DNA of 64,000 bases from Mycobacterium sp. (GTDB taxonomy: Bacteria > Actinomycetota > Actinomycetes > Mycobacteriales > Mycobacteriaceae). Shown here piece after piece: positions 9,813 to 17,985 of this stretch; position 1 is the first letter of the stretch; each line of letters starts with the position of its first letter. Location of the stretch: the NCBI GenBank assembly GCA_003987775.1, contig RXJD01000037.1:1-64000 (forward strand), in the 5' to 3' direction. The position numbers and the translations under genes are program-made. Below the pieces are notes generated by a model, which was not told the DNA's origin, searched no databases, and saw only the letters and a program-made list of their open reading frames with translations.

Positions 9813-10931
9813 TCAGTACCGGCTCAGGTGTGCCCGCAACGCCGAAATCAGCTCCGCCGTGCCGACGGCACTGCCGCCGCCCAGCGGAAACAGATTGGCG
9901 AACCCGTGCGTCAACGACCCCAGATAGCGCAGGTCCACCTCGGTGCCGGCGGCCCGCAGCGCGGCGGCGTAGTCCTGCCCCTCGTCACGCAACGGGTCGA
10001 ATCCGGCGACCGCGATCAGTGCCGGCGCCAGACCGGACAGCGACTCGGCCAGCGCCGGTGACACCTTCGGGTCCTTGGAGTCGATCCCGGTGTTGCGGAG
10101 GTACTGCGCCGTGAACCAGTCGATGTCGCGCTTGGTCAACAGGAAGCCGCGGGCAAACAGACTCAGCGACCGGGTGCGCGCGTTGAAGTCGGTACGCGGG
10201 TAGATCAGCCACTGCAATACCGGAGCGGGTCCCCCGTTGTCGCGGGCCATCTGACTGACCACGGCCGCCAGGTTGCCGCCCGCGCTGTCTCCGCCGACGG
10301 CGACCCGCCCCGGGGTCGCACCGAGTTCTTCGGCATGTTCGCAGGCCCACTGGAAGGCGGCGTAGGCATCCTCCACCGCCGCGGGGGCCGGATGTTCCGG
10401 AGCCAGCCGGTAGTCGATGGACAGCACGTGCGTGGCGGCGTCCCGGCAGGTCAACCGGCATAGCGCGTCGTGGGTGTCCAGGTCGCCGATCACCCAGCCG
10501 CCGCCGTGATAGAAGACCAGCAGCGGTGCCGGCCCGTCGGTGGGCGGGCGGTAGTGACGCGCGCGGATCTCGCCCGCCTTGCCGGGCAACGAGAGTTCGG
10601 TCACCTCGACGTGGATCTGCGGGCCGGGCATCGACTCCATGTTCAAACGCATCATGGCCCGGGAGGCGGCGGCATCGTCGTCGGTGATCAGGCCGTCCAT
10701 ACCGGCGGCCCGCAGGCCCGTCAGCATCAGCTGCAGCGTCGGGTCGAGCGTGTTGCCGTCGATGATCACCGAACGGCCCCGCGTCAAAAGCCGTTTGGCG
10801 GCCGACGGAATCCACGGAATGACTTTCACGCCAACGGTGGTGACGGTGTTCTGGACGCGCGTCATCCACCCGGTCGGTGCACGCGTTGCTCCGAGATGGA
10901 GGTCCTGCGTGCCAGGCAGGCTTTTGGTCAT
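9813..10931 (-). CDS. lipN: Hormone-sensitive-lipase family esterase/lipase
   Basis: Serine hydrolase of the HSL family (372 residues). The oxyanion-hole motif HGGGW is at 142-146 and the nucleophile elbow GDSAGG places the catalytic serine at 216. A GFDPLRDEG aspartate and an LTHGF histidine near the C-terminus complete the triad. Position between the DsbA-like gene and a divergent aldo-keto reductase matches lipN (Rv2970c) of M. tuberculosis. Members hydrolyse short- to medium-chain esters; no signal peptide is visible. Confidence 0.88.
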   Translation of the reverse strand: MTKSLPGTQDLHLGATRAPTGWMTRVQNTVTTVGVKVIPWIPSAAKRLLTRGRSVIIDGNTLDPTLQLMLTGLRAAGMDGLITDDDAAASRAMMRLNMESMPGPQIHVEVTELSLPGKAGEIRARHYRPPTDGPAPLLVFYHGGGWVIGDLDTHDALCRLTCRDAATHVLSIDYRLAPEHPAPAAVEDAYAAFQWACEHAEELGATPGRVAVGGDSAGGNLAAVVSQMARDNGGPAPVLQWLIYPRTDFNARTRSLSLFARGFLLTKRDIDWFTAQYLRNTGIDSKDPKVSPALAESLSGLAPALIAVAGFDPLRDEGQDYAAALRAAGTEVDLRYLGSLTHGFANLFPLGGGSAVGTAELISALRAHLSRY

Positions 10932-11127
10932 GGACCGCTCCCTACAAGAACTTTCGTGACACTTGACGACTCACCGATTTCGGCGCACCCCGCGACCAAC
11001 TGTACGTCGTGGCCATATTGGCGATTTCGGACACTCACAGCGGGTTGATTAGGTGGCTTATATAGCTCAGTAATATCGTGGTCCCGAGATCCGAGAGCAT
11101 TCACTTCAAACAGGTAGGTGAAATTAC
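10932..11127. promoter_or_regulatory. Divergent promoter region lipN / aldo-keto reductase
   Basis: This 196-base gap between divergent starts includes the most AT-rich stretch nearby (about 11045-11076). It holds TTGATT at 11045-11050 and TAATAT at 11071-11076, which could be promoter elements although their 20-base spacing is not ideal. A strong AGGTAGGTGA ribosome-binding site precedes the GTG at 11128. Confidence 0.4.
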
Positions 11128-11976
11128 GTGACTGGCGAGTCGGGCGCCGCGGCGATTCCCTCAATAACCCTCAACGACGAGAACACGATTCCAGTGCTCG
11201 GCCTCGGCACGGCGGACCTCTCGGACGACGAGACCGAACGTGCGGTGTCGGCCGCGCTGGAGATCGGCTGCCGCCTCATCGACACCGCAGCTGCCTACGG
11301 CAACGAGGCCGCGGTGGGCCGGGCGATCGCAGCCTCCGGCATCCCCCGCGCGGAGCTCTTCGTCACCACCAAGCTGGCCACCGAGGATCACGGCTTCGCG
11401 TCAGCGCAGCAAGCCTGCAATGCCAGCCTGGAACGCCTGGGTCTCGACTACGTCGACCTCTACCTGATCCATTGGCCGGCGCCGGCGCAGGGCAAGTACG
11501 TCGACTCCTGGGGTGGGCTGATCCAGTCCCGCGGGGAAGGACATGCGCGCTCCATCGGTGTGTCCAACTTCACCGCCGAGCATCTGGAAATGGCGATCGA
11601 CCTGACGTTCGTCACCCCGGCGGTCAACCAGATCGAGCTGCACCCCCTGCTCAACCAGGAGGAACTGCGCAAGGCGAACACCGGGCACCAGATCGTCACG
11701 CAGGCCTACACCCCGCTGGCGCTCGGCAAGTTGGCGGAGAACCCGACCGTCACCTCGATCGCCGGCGAATACGGCAAGACGGCGTCTCAGGTACTGCTGC
11801 GGTGGAATGTGCAATTGGGCAACTCGGTCGTGTTCCGCTCGGCCAATGCCGAGCACATCGCCGGCAACCTGGACGTGTTCGATTTCGAGCTGGCCACCGA
11901 GCACATGAATGCACTGAACGGACTGAACGACGGCACCCGGCTCCGTCCGGACCCGGACACCTACGCCGGAACGTAA
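11128..11976 (+). CDS. Aldo/keto reductase
   Basis: NADPH-dependent oxidoreductase of 282 residues, the expected AKR length. The TIM-barrel catalytic tetrad is recognisable: Asp and Tyr in [12 protein letters not shown], Lys in FVTTKLA and His in YLIHWPAP. The C-terminal cofactor segment [11 protein letters not shown] is present. It corresponds by position to Rv2971, an AKR5-type enzyme proposed to detoxify dicarbonyls such as methylglyoxal (recalled from the literature, not visible here). The start is a GTG behind a strong Shine-Dalgarno. Confidence 0.92.
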   Translation: MTGESGAAAIPSITLNDENTIPVLGLGTADLSDDETERAVSAALEIGCRLIDTAAAYGNEAAVGRAIAASGIPRAELFVTTKLATEDHGFASAQQACNASLERLGLDYVDLYLIHWPAPAQGKYVDSWGGLIQSRGEGHARSIGVSNFTAEHLEMAIDLTFVTPAVNQIELHPLLNQEELRKANTGHQIVTQAYTPLALGKLAENPTVTSIAGEYGKTASQVLLRWNVQLGNSVVFRSANAEHIAGNLDVFDFELATEHMNALNGLNDGTRLRPDPDTYAGT

Positions 11977-11981
11977 CGCAC

Positions 11982-12045
11982 TGGCGCCGAGTGTGAATTC
12001 GGCGACAGCGCGCCGGAGTGTCGCGCCGGGAGCTTCACAGTCGCC
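11982..12045. terminator. Imperfect hairpin between convergent genes
   Basis: Between the convergent stops of the AKR and HNH genes. An imperfect inverted repeat pairs GTGTGAATTC..GGCGAC with the downstream GTCGCGCC..GGAGCTTCACA, with a smaller CGACA/TGTCG stem inside. Probably a bidirectional terminator without a T-tract, as is common in mycobacteria. Confidence 0.4.
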
Positions 12046-12048
12046 CGG

Positions 12049-12762
12049 TCAGCCGGGTGGGCAGGTCGCGGCGGCGCTGCGCAGCACGTCTCCGGAAGCC
12101 TGATCCACCGGCAGGGCGTAACCGCGCAGCACGGCGATGAACTGGACCGCGTACTGACAGGCGAAAGCGGCGTTGGGCGGCATCCACAGCGCGGGCGGCG
12201 AATCGCCCTTGTCCTGGTTGGCCTGACCCTGCACCGCCAGCAGATTGGCGGGATCGTTGGCGAACCGCACCCGTTCGGCCACCGGCCAGACGTTGGCACC
12301 CATGTCCCAGGCGTAGGCCAACGGCACCAGGTGATCGATCTGCACTGCCTCGCCCACCTTGGCGCCGCGCTGAAACGTGATGACGGAGTTGGTGTACGGG
12401 TCGTGCAGGATGCCGGTGGCCACCGCGTCAGGGCAGCGTTTGGTGTAGACGTGGATGACTTCCACCAGATCGCGGTTGAGGATGTCGTCCCGGGTGTCAC
12501 AGCCGTTGTGCCCGCCCGGGGCGTCGTTGTCGTCGGTCCAGGCATCGCCGAACGCCGCGCGCAGGTAGTCGTACCGGTGCAAGCGCTGCGGAACGACGAC
12601 GATACCGGCGAGCACGTCGGCACCCGGCGCGACCGTGGGAACGTCTGCGCGAGCGGCGAATTCGTCGGCACGCCGGGCCGCCGACGAGCCTAGGGTCTGG
12701 TAGGCGACGACCAGAGCGAGCACTGCGACGGCGGCCAGCCACCACAACGTCCGGGGTCTCAT
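12049..12762 (-). CDS. Exported HNH (DUF1524-type) nuclease-like protein
   Basis: A 237-residue protein with an N-terminal hydrophobic segment (about 7-23) that is a signal peptide or anchor, followed by an HNH-fold domain. The core QIDHLVPLAYAWDMGA (Asp143/His144), the asparagine of NDPANLLAV and the final AFACQYAVQFI helix match the GmrSD/DUF1524-like HNH family. Extracellular nuclease activity is inferred. Its ATG overlaps the recG stop by four bases (ATGA), so it is co-translated with recG. Equivalent to Rv2972c by position. Confidence 0.85.
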   Translation of the reverse strand: MRPRTLWWLAAVAVLALVVAYQTLGSSAARRADEFAARADVPTVAPGADVLAGIVVVPQRLHRYDYLRAAFGDAWTDDNDAPGGHNGCDTRDDILNRDLVEVIHVYTKRCPDAVATGILHDPYTNSVITFQRGAKVGEAVQIDHLVPLAYAWDMGANVWPVAERVRFANDPANLLAVQGQANQDKGDSPPALWMPPNAAFACQYAVQFIAVLRGYALPVDQASGDVLRSAAATCPPG

Positions 12763-14975
12763 GACTTGTCCAGGTATTCGATGCGGTCGGCGTTGGTGAA
12801 AGGTGCTGCCATCAGGGCCAGACCGGCGTCGGCGGGGTTCTGTTCGTAGGCGGCCAGACAGAACGCGCGGGCGGCCTCGATGACCTCCAGATGGTCGGCC
12901 AGCGACAGCAGGCGCAGCGTGATCGCCCGGCCGGACTGGTTGCGGCCCAACACATCTCCCTCTTTGCGCTCCTTGAGGTCCAGATCGGCGAGCGCGAAGC
13001 CGTCCATGGTCGCAGCAACCGCTTTCAGCCGCCTACCGGCTAACGACCCTTCCGAGCTCCAGGTCTCCAGCAGGCACAGGCTCGGATGCTGTCCGCGGCC
13101 GATGCGGCCACGGAGCTGGTGCAGCTGGCTGATCCCGAACCGGTCGGCATCGAGCACCAGCATGACGGTGGCATTGGGGACGTCGACGCCGACCTCGATG
13201 ACGGTGGTGCACACCAACACATCGATCTGGCCGGCCCGGAACGCCGACATCGCGTCGTCCTTCTCGTCGGCCGGCAACCGTCCGTGCATCAGGCCGAGTC
13301 GCAGGTCCGCCAGCTCTTTCGCATGCAGCCTGGCGAAAGTCCCCTCCGCCGTCGCCGATGGCCGCTCTTCGGCTTTGGCGTCGGCTTCCGTTTCGTCGAT
13401 CCGCGGCGTCACCACGTAGGCCTGGCGACCGGCGGCGACTTCCTCCCTGATCCGCTGCCAGGCCCGCTCCAGCCAGGCTGGCTTCTCTTTCATGAAGATC
13501 ACGCTGCTGGTGATGGGCTGGCGTCCCTTCGGCAGTTCCCGCAGGACGGACGTCTCCAGGTCGCCGTACACGGTCAGGGCGACGGTGCGTGGGATCGGCG
13601 TGGCGGTCATCACCAGCAGATGCGGGGTGATGCCGGCAGGAGCCTTGGCGCGCAATTGATCTCGTTGCTCGACGCCGAATCGATGCTGCTCGTCGACGAC
13701 TACCAGGCCGAGCTTGTGAAACTCCACGGCCTCCTGCAGGAGTGCGTGGGTGCCGATGACGATGCCGGCCTCGCCGACGGCGATCTCGGCGCGGACCTTC
13801 TTCTTCTGCGCGGCCGTCATCGAGCCGGTGAGCAGCGCCACCCGGGTTGCGTTGTCGTCCGCGCCGAGCTGACCACCCATCGCCAGCGGACCCAACACAT
13901 CGGTCATCGACAAGAGGTGTTGCGCCGCAAGGACTTCCGTCGGGGCGAGCAACGCGCACTGATAGCCCGCGTCGACCATCTGCATCATCGCCAGCACCGC
14001 GAGGATCGTCTTGCCCGAACCGACCTCACCCTGCAACAGCCGGTTCATCGGGCGGGTCTGCGACAAGTCGTCGGACAACACCGCGAGCACCTCGCGCTGG
14101 CCTTTCGTCAGCTCGAAGGGCAGTCGGTGCTTCAGTTCGGCGGCCAGACCGTCGGGTCGCGGCGGCGCCGCCGGTCCCGATTCGGACAGCTCGCCGTGCC
14201 GGCGGGTGACCAGCGCCCACTGCAGACCGACGGCCTCGTCGAAGGTCAGCCGGCGGCGGGCCTGCGCGCGCCGCGTCTCGTCATCGCTGAGGTGGATCGC
14301 ACGCAGCGCCTCGTCCTCCGAAATCAGGTCGTGCTTGACACACAGGTCTCGGGGCAGTGGGTCGGGAACCGGGTCCAGAACTTCGAGCACCTGTCGGACA
14401 CACGAATAGATGTCCCAGGTCTGCAGCTTCGCGCTGGCCGGATAGATCGGGTAAAAGGGACGCTCGAACTCTTCGATCGCCACCTCGCCCCCGCGGGACT
14501 TCGCGGACGCGTCGGCGATGCTGCGCAGCGACTTGCTGCCGGTGTTCTTTCCGTCGGCGGAATCCAGGATGAGGAAAGCCGGGTGGGTGAACTGCATGAC
14601 TCCTTTGAAGTAGCCGACTTCTCCGGACAACATCACCTTGGTGCCCTTGGTCAGCGACTTGATCAGGTAGTCGGCGTTGAAGAAGGTCGCCGTCACCTTG
14701 CCGCGGCCGGACCCCACGGTGATCCGGAGAAACTTCCGGTTCGGCGTCTTCCGCATCTGGGCCCAGTTCGCCTCGGTGATCACATCGACGACGGTGATGT
14801 GCTCACCTTCCTCGGGCCGCGCGTCCTCGACGCCACGCGTCCCGTTGCGTGCGACATAGGTTCGCGGGTAGTGCCGCAGCAGATCGCCGACGGTCTTGAT
14901 GCCGAACACGTCGTCGAGTGGGTCGGCGGATTTCGCCCCGATCACCATGTCGAGGCGGTCACCGAGCCCGACCAC
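12759..14975 (-). CDS. recG: ATP-dependent DNA helicase RecG
   Basis: Branch-migrating superfamily 2 helicase that remodels stalled forks and Holliday junctions. The 738-residue protein has an N-terminal OB/wedge region, Walker A GEVGSGKT (316-323), the Walker B variant DEQH (428-431), motif III TATPIPRT and a RecG C-terminal QLRGRIGRG segment. The start overlaps the upstream FakA-like stop by a single base and the 3' end overlaps the HNH gene by four bases, making a tight three-gene operon. Confidence 0.97.
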   Translation of the reverse strand: MVGLGDRLDMVIGAKSADPLDDVFGIKTVGDLLRHYPRTYVARNGTRGVEDARPEEGEHITVVDVITEANWAQMRKTPNRKFLRITVGSGRGKVTATFFNADYLIKSLTKGTKVMLSGEVGYFKGVMQFTHPAFLILDSADGKNTGSKSLRSIADASAKSRGGEVAIEEFERPFYPIYPASAKLQTWDIYSCVRQVLEVLDPVPDPLPRDLCVKHDLISEDEALRAIHLSDDETRRAQARRRLTFDEAVGLQWALVTRRHGELSESGPAAPPRPDGLAAELKHRLPFELTKGQREVLAVLSDDLSQTRPMNRLLQGEVGSGKTILAVLAMMQMVDAGYQCALLAPTEVLAAQHLLSMTDVLGPLAMGGQLGADDNATRVALLTGSMTAAQKKKVRAEIAVGEAGIVIGTHALLQEAVEFHKLGLVVVDEQHRFGVEQRDQLRAKAPAGITPHLLVMTATPIPRTVALTVYGDLETSVLRELPKGRQPITSSVIFMKEKPAWLERAWQRIREEVAAGRQAYVVTPRIDETEADAKAEERPSATAEGTFARLHAKELADLRLGLMHGRLPADEKDDAMSAFRAGQIDVLVCTTVIEVGVDVPNATVMLVLDADRFGISQLHQLRGRIGRGQHPSLCLLETWSSEGSLAGRRLKAVAATMDGFALADLDLKERKEGDVLGRNQSGRAITLRLLSLADHLEVIEAARAFCLAAYEQNPADAGLALMAAPFTNADRIEYLDKS

Positions 14976-16624
14976 TACTCCACCCCGATCAACAGCACGT
15001 CGCCGCGATGTCCGGTGCGGTAGATCACCAACTCGCTGCCCGGATGGCGGTCGTGGATGTGCCGCTCCATGGCCTTGCCCACCGCGTCGACGTCGCTGTC
15101 GGCGAGTTCGCAGCCGGTCAGCACGGTCACCAGGTCGCCGCCGGAGGCCAACAGCAGGTCCAGCAATCCGATGGCCGCCGCGGCGACATCGGGGGCGACG
15201 ATCAACACCTCGTCACCGGCGATGCCCAGGCCGTCGCCCGCTTTGCAGGTGCCGGCCCAGGTCAGGGCGTTCTCGGTGGCGATGCGCACCGAGCCGTGCC
15301 GGGCCACTCCGGCGGCGCGGGCCATCGAGTAGCCGTCGTCGACGGCCTGGCGGTCCGGGTCGTGCACCGCCAGGGCGGCCAAACCCTGCACCATCGACCC
15401 GGTCGGCACCGGGACCACGTCCACACCCCAGCCGATCGCGGCGGTGCATCCGGCGACCAATTCTTCGGCGGCGACATATCCGTTGGGCAGCACCATGACC
15501 TGGGCGGCGCCGGTGTCCACCACGGCGCGCACCAGGTGGTGAGCGGTGACGTCGGCGTCCGAATCGGGCCGCAACACGCACGCGCCCTCGCCGGCGAACA
15601 ACTCGTCGGCGCCGTCGCCGTCGACGACCGCCAGCACCGCACGCTCGCGGGTCCAGCTGCCGGGAGGCAGTCCGGTGGCACCGGAACTGAGCCCCGAGAC
15701 CACGATCCGGCTCAGCTGTCCCGCGGCGATACCCGCCTCGATGGCGGCACCCGCGTCGTCGGTGTGGACGTGCACCGAATAGCTCTCCGACGGGACCGCG
15801 GCCACGGCCACCGAATCGCCCAGTTCGCCCAGCCGGTTGCGCAACGTGTCCGCCGCCGCCGCATCGCAGGCGGCGAGCAGGTACATCACCTCGAACTGCG
15901 GGGCCGGACGGCGGGCAGCGGAGTCGGGGGCCCGCGACTGCGGCGACGGTTCGTAGCAGGACCGCGCGGGGGCGCTGCCGGTGATGGTCGAGCGCAGTGA
16001 GTCCAGCATGACCAGCAGCCCCCGCCCGCCCGCGTCGACCACGCCGGCGTCGGCGAGCACGTCGAGCTGCTCGGTGGTCTTCTCGAGCGCCACCACGGCC
16101 GCGTCGCCGGCGTCGATGACGGCCCGGGACAGCGTGTCACCGGCGGCCGCGGAGTGCTCGACGGCGACGGCGGCTGCACGCAGCACCGAGACGATGGTGC
16201 CGGGAACTTCGTCGCCGCCCATCGATGCCACGACCAGCTCCACGCCACGCCACAGCGCCGCGCCCAGCGTCGCCGCGTCGATGGCGGACAGCGCGCCGCC
16301 GGAGTCGCCGGCCGCATCCGCGGTCACCTCGGCCAGACCCAGCAGGATCTGGGACAGGATCACCCCGGAATTGCCGCGCGCTCCGGTCACGGCGCCGGCT
16401 GACAGCGCCGCCGCCACGCGGGCGACGTCCGCGTCCACGTCCTCGTCGGCTTGCGCCAGCGCCGAACGCATCGTGAACAGCATGTTTGCGCCGGTGTCGG
16501 AATCGGCGACCGGGAACACGTTCAGCCGGTTGATCTCGTCGATGTGGGTGATGAGGTCGCTGACGACGGTGTGGGCCCAGTCGCGCAGGGCGGGGCCGTC
16601 CAGCGGACGATCCGGTGTGCCCAA
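14975..16624 (-). CDS. DAK2/FakA-like kinase domain protein (DhaL + DegV-like)
   Basis: A 549-residue protein with an N-terminal DhaL/DAK2 domain containing NVFPVADSDTGANM (residues 35-48). This is the nucleotide/Mg-binding motif of dihydroxyacetone kinase L subunits and of fatty-acid kinase FakA. The long C-terminal part resembles the FakA middle and C-terminal domains. A role in activating exogenous fatty acids is a family inference. The frame is uninterrupted here; in M. tuberculosis I recall the equivalent as two ORFs (Rv2974c/Rv2975c). Upstream of recG, as in many actinobacteria and firmicutes. Confidence 0.85.
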   Translation of the reverse strand: MGTPDRPLDGPALRDWAHTVVSDLITHIDEINRLNVFPVADSDTGANMLFTMRSALAQADEDVDADVARVAAALSAGAVTGARGNSGVILSQILLGLAEVTADAAGDSGGALSAIDAATLGAALWRGVELVVASMGGDEVPGTIVSVLRAAAVAVEHSAAAGDTLSRAVIDAGDAAVVALEKTTEQLDVLADAGVVDAGGRGLLVMLDSLRSTITGSAPARSCYEPSPQSRAPDSAARRPAPQFEVMYLLAACDAAAADTLRNRLGELGDSVAVAAVPSESYSVHVHTDDAGAAIEAGIAAGQLSRIVVSGLSSGATGLPPGSWTRERAVLAVVDGDGADELFAGEGACVLRPDSDADVTAHHLVRAVVDTGAAQVMVLPNGYVAAEELVAGCTAAIGWGVDVVPVPTGSMVQGLAALAVHDPDRQAVDDGYSMARAAGVARHGSVRIATENALTWAGTCKAGDGLGIAGDEVLIVAPDVAAAAIGLLDLLLASGGDLVTVLTGCELADSDVDAVGKAMERHIHDRHPGSELVIYRTGHRGDVLLIGVE

Positions 16625-16853
16625 CCCCCCACCTCCTTCATGCAGGCTCGTTACGGCCCTTGGTGCGCGCCAGCGTAGCCGTGCAAGAGCCTAGTCAGCC
16701 GTGGCGACAGGTGCCGTTCCCGTTTTGGTGGATGCCGACCACAGTCGGTATTCTGGGACTCCCCTGGGCTATCCTGGGCTATCCCGGCTCAGTTTCGGCC
16801 GACCCTGTGACGAGGTCGGCGGACCCCAGCAACAGACTTGAGGAGTTTGAACC

Positions 16854-17048
16854 ATGGCCGCTGTGTGCGATATCTGCGGGAAAGGCCCCGGCTTCGGTAA
16901 GTCGGTGTCGCACTCCCACCGCCGCACCAGCCGCCGGTGGAACCCCAACGTTCAGACCGTGCACGCCGTGACCCGTCCCGGCGGCAACAAGCAGCGCCTC
17001 AATGTGTGCACGTCGTGCATCAAGGCCGGCAAGGTCACCCGCGGCTAG
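16854..17048 (+). CDS. rpmB: 50S ribosomal protein L28 (zinc-ribbon C+ form)
   Basis: Structural component of the large ribosomal subunit. The 64-residue sequence MAAVCDICGKGPGFGK... is a typical L28. It retains the four zinc-binding cysteines (Cys5, Cys8, Cys52, Cys55), so this is the zinc-containing form, not a zinc-independent paralog induced under Zur control. A GAGGAG Shine-Dalgarno lies about 7 bases upstream. The gene is divergent from the FakA-like gene. The upstream region carries a short direct repeat CTGGGCTATC at about 16765-16785. Confidence 0.96.
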   Translation: MAAVCDICGKGPGFGKSVSHSHRRTSRRWNPNVQTVHAVTRPGGNKQRLNVCTSCIKAGKVTRG

Positions 17049-17113
17049 ATCCCCACGAGTCGCGCTTCGACGCGCTCGGGAGGCTCGGCGGCGCACTGTG
17101 AGGACGCTCGCCG

Positions 17114-17164
17114 AGGCTGTAAATCTGCGGCCGAAGTGCGAGTACGGCCTGCGATATCGCAGGC
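17114..17164. repeat. CTGYRAAT stem-loop repeat, copy 1
   Basis: Begins AGGCTGTAAATCTGCGGC and ends GCGATATCGCAGG, so its two ends can pair. Shares the internal word AGTGCGAGTACGG with the copies at 17205 and 38931 in degenerate form. Confidence 0.5.
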
Positions 17165-17204
17165 TCGATGCCGCGCGGCCGCGCGTGCCAAGGGACACTC
17201 ACCC

Positions 17205-17264
17205 AGACTGTAAATCCGCAGCGAGAATGCGGGTGCGGGCCACCAATTTTGCAGGCTCGCTGAA
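17205..17264. repeat. CTGYRAAT stem-loop repeat, copy 2
   Basis: Contains TCACCCAGACTGTAAAT followed by a GCAGCGAGAATGCGGGT core and a closing AATTTTGCAG arm. It closely resembles the copy at 38931-38989 over its left half, including the TCACCCAGACTG leader. Confidence 0.55.
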
Positions 17265-17357
17265 ACGCGGGACGGCCTGCCGAGCCGCCTCGGCCTCCAA
17301 GTAACGTCAGCAACGGGTCTGGCGTAAACAACGGAGTACAGCCGAGGTGGTTCCACT

Positions 17358-17801
17358 GTGAGTGACAGCGCACTAGCAATCACCAACCTGATCTACACCT
17401 ACGCTCAACTCCTGGACAGCGGCGACCTCGACGGTGTCGCAAGGCTCTTCGAACACGGCCGCATCTGCGGAGTCGAGGACGGTCCGCCGGAGACGGTGTT
17501 CGCCGGAGTCGCACGGGTGCGCCAGATGTACGAGATGGCCACCCGTATCTACGAGGACGGCACTCCCAAGACGAGACACAACACCAGCAACGTCCAGCTC
17601 TACATCGACGATGCGGCCGGCACCGCGAGCAGCACGTCGTACTACTGCGTCACGCAGGCCACCCCCGACCTGCCGCTGCAGGTGATCGTCACCGGTCACT
17701 ACAAGGACACCTTCCAACGGCTCGACGGGGTGTGGTGGTTCGAGAGCCGCACCATGTTCGTCGATCAGATCGGCGATGTCAGCCAGCACCTGAAGTTCTA
17801 G
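17358..17801 (+). CDS. SnoaL-like / nuclear transport factor 2 family protein
   Basis: A 147-residue alpha+beta-barrel protein of the SnoaL_4 type. The N-terminal LIYTYAQLLDSGDLDGVARLF is the usual first helices, and WWFESRTMFVDQIGDVSQHL the final strand. Such proteins are cyclases, dehydratases or hydroxysteroid isomerases in lipid and polyketide metabolism; the exact substrate cannot be read. GTG start at 17358. It heads an accessory cluster with DUF1214 and SDR genes. Its stop overlaps the start of a truncated sulfotransferase-like frame. Confidence 0.8.
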   Translation: MSDSALAITNLIYTYAQLLDSGDLDGVARLFEHGRICGVEDGPPETVFAGVARVRQMYEMATRIYEDGTPKTRHNTSNVQLYIDDAAGTASSTSYYCVTQATPDLPLQVIVTGHYKDTFQRLDGVWWFESRTMFVDQIGDVSQHLKF

Positions 17802-17899
17802 TGGTGACGCCGTTCGACGCCGCGGCGGTGATGGCCGGGGCGCAACGCGAGGAGTCGCTGACCGATTGGGGGCTTGACGATTTCGAGCGTCCGCCGTAG
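17801..17899 (+). pseudogene. Truncated N-terminus of a sulfotransferase-like gene
   Basis: Directly overlapping the SnoaL TAG, a 32-codon frame reads VVTPFDAAAVMAGAQ..., then SLTDWGLDDFERPP and a stop. The ending resembles the start of mycobacterial sulfotransferase-family proteins, where a DDFxxPL segment follows the first helix. Everything downstream of that point is missing. I infer a remnant left by deletion rather than a functional mini-gene; a translated short peptide is not excluded. Confidence 0.4.
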
Positions 17900-17949
17900 C
17901 GGTTGGCCCATTGCGGCCTGCGACCCGAACAGGTCGACGAGCGATTTAC

Positions 17950-17959
17950 GTTGTACAAC
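17950..17959. promoter_or_regulatory. GTTGTACAAC palindrome upstream of DUF1214 gene
   Basis: A perfect 10-bp palindrome 26 bases before the ATG at 17986, in a locally AT-rich stretch between the sulfotransferase remnant and the gene. Position and form suggest a repressor operator for the DUF1214-SDR pair. No regulator gene is adjacent. Confidence 0.35.
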
Positions 17960-17985
17960 AGTCGTTTTCGAGACAGGAGCAAGGC

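Larger units (their letters stand above)
17049..17357. other. Intergenic region with two stem-loop repeats
   Basis: About 310 bases without a credible gene. It holds two related copies of a CTGYRAAT-type stem-loop repeat (about 17114-17164 and 17205-17264), described separately. Confidence 0.6.

Noticed and set aside
13086-15023. A 645-codon plus-strand open frame
   Set aside because: Antisense to recG, which has all helicase motifs; a GC-bias shadow.
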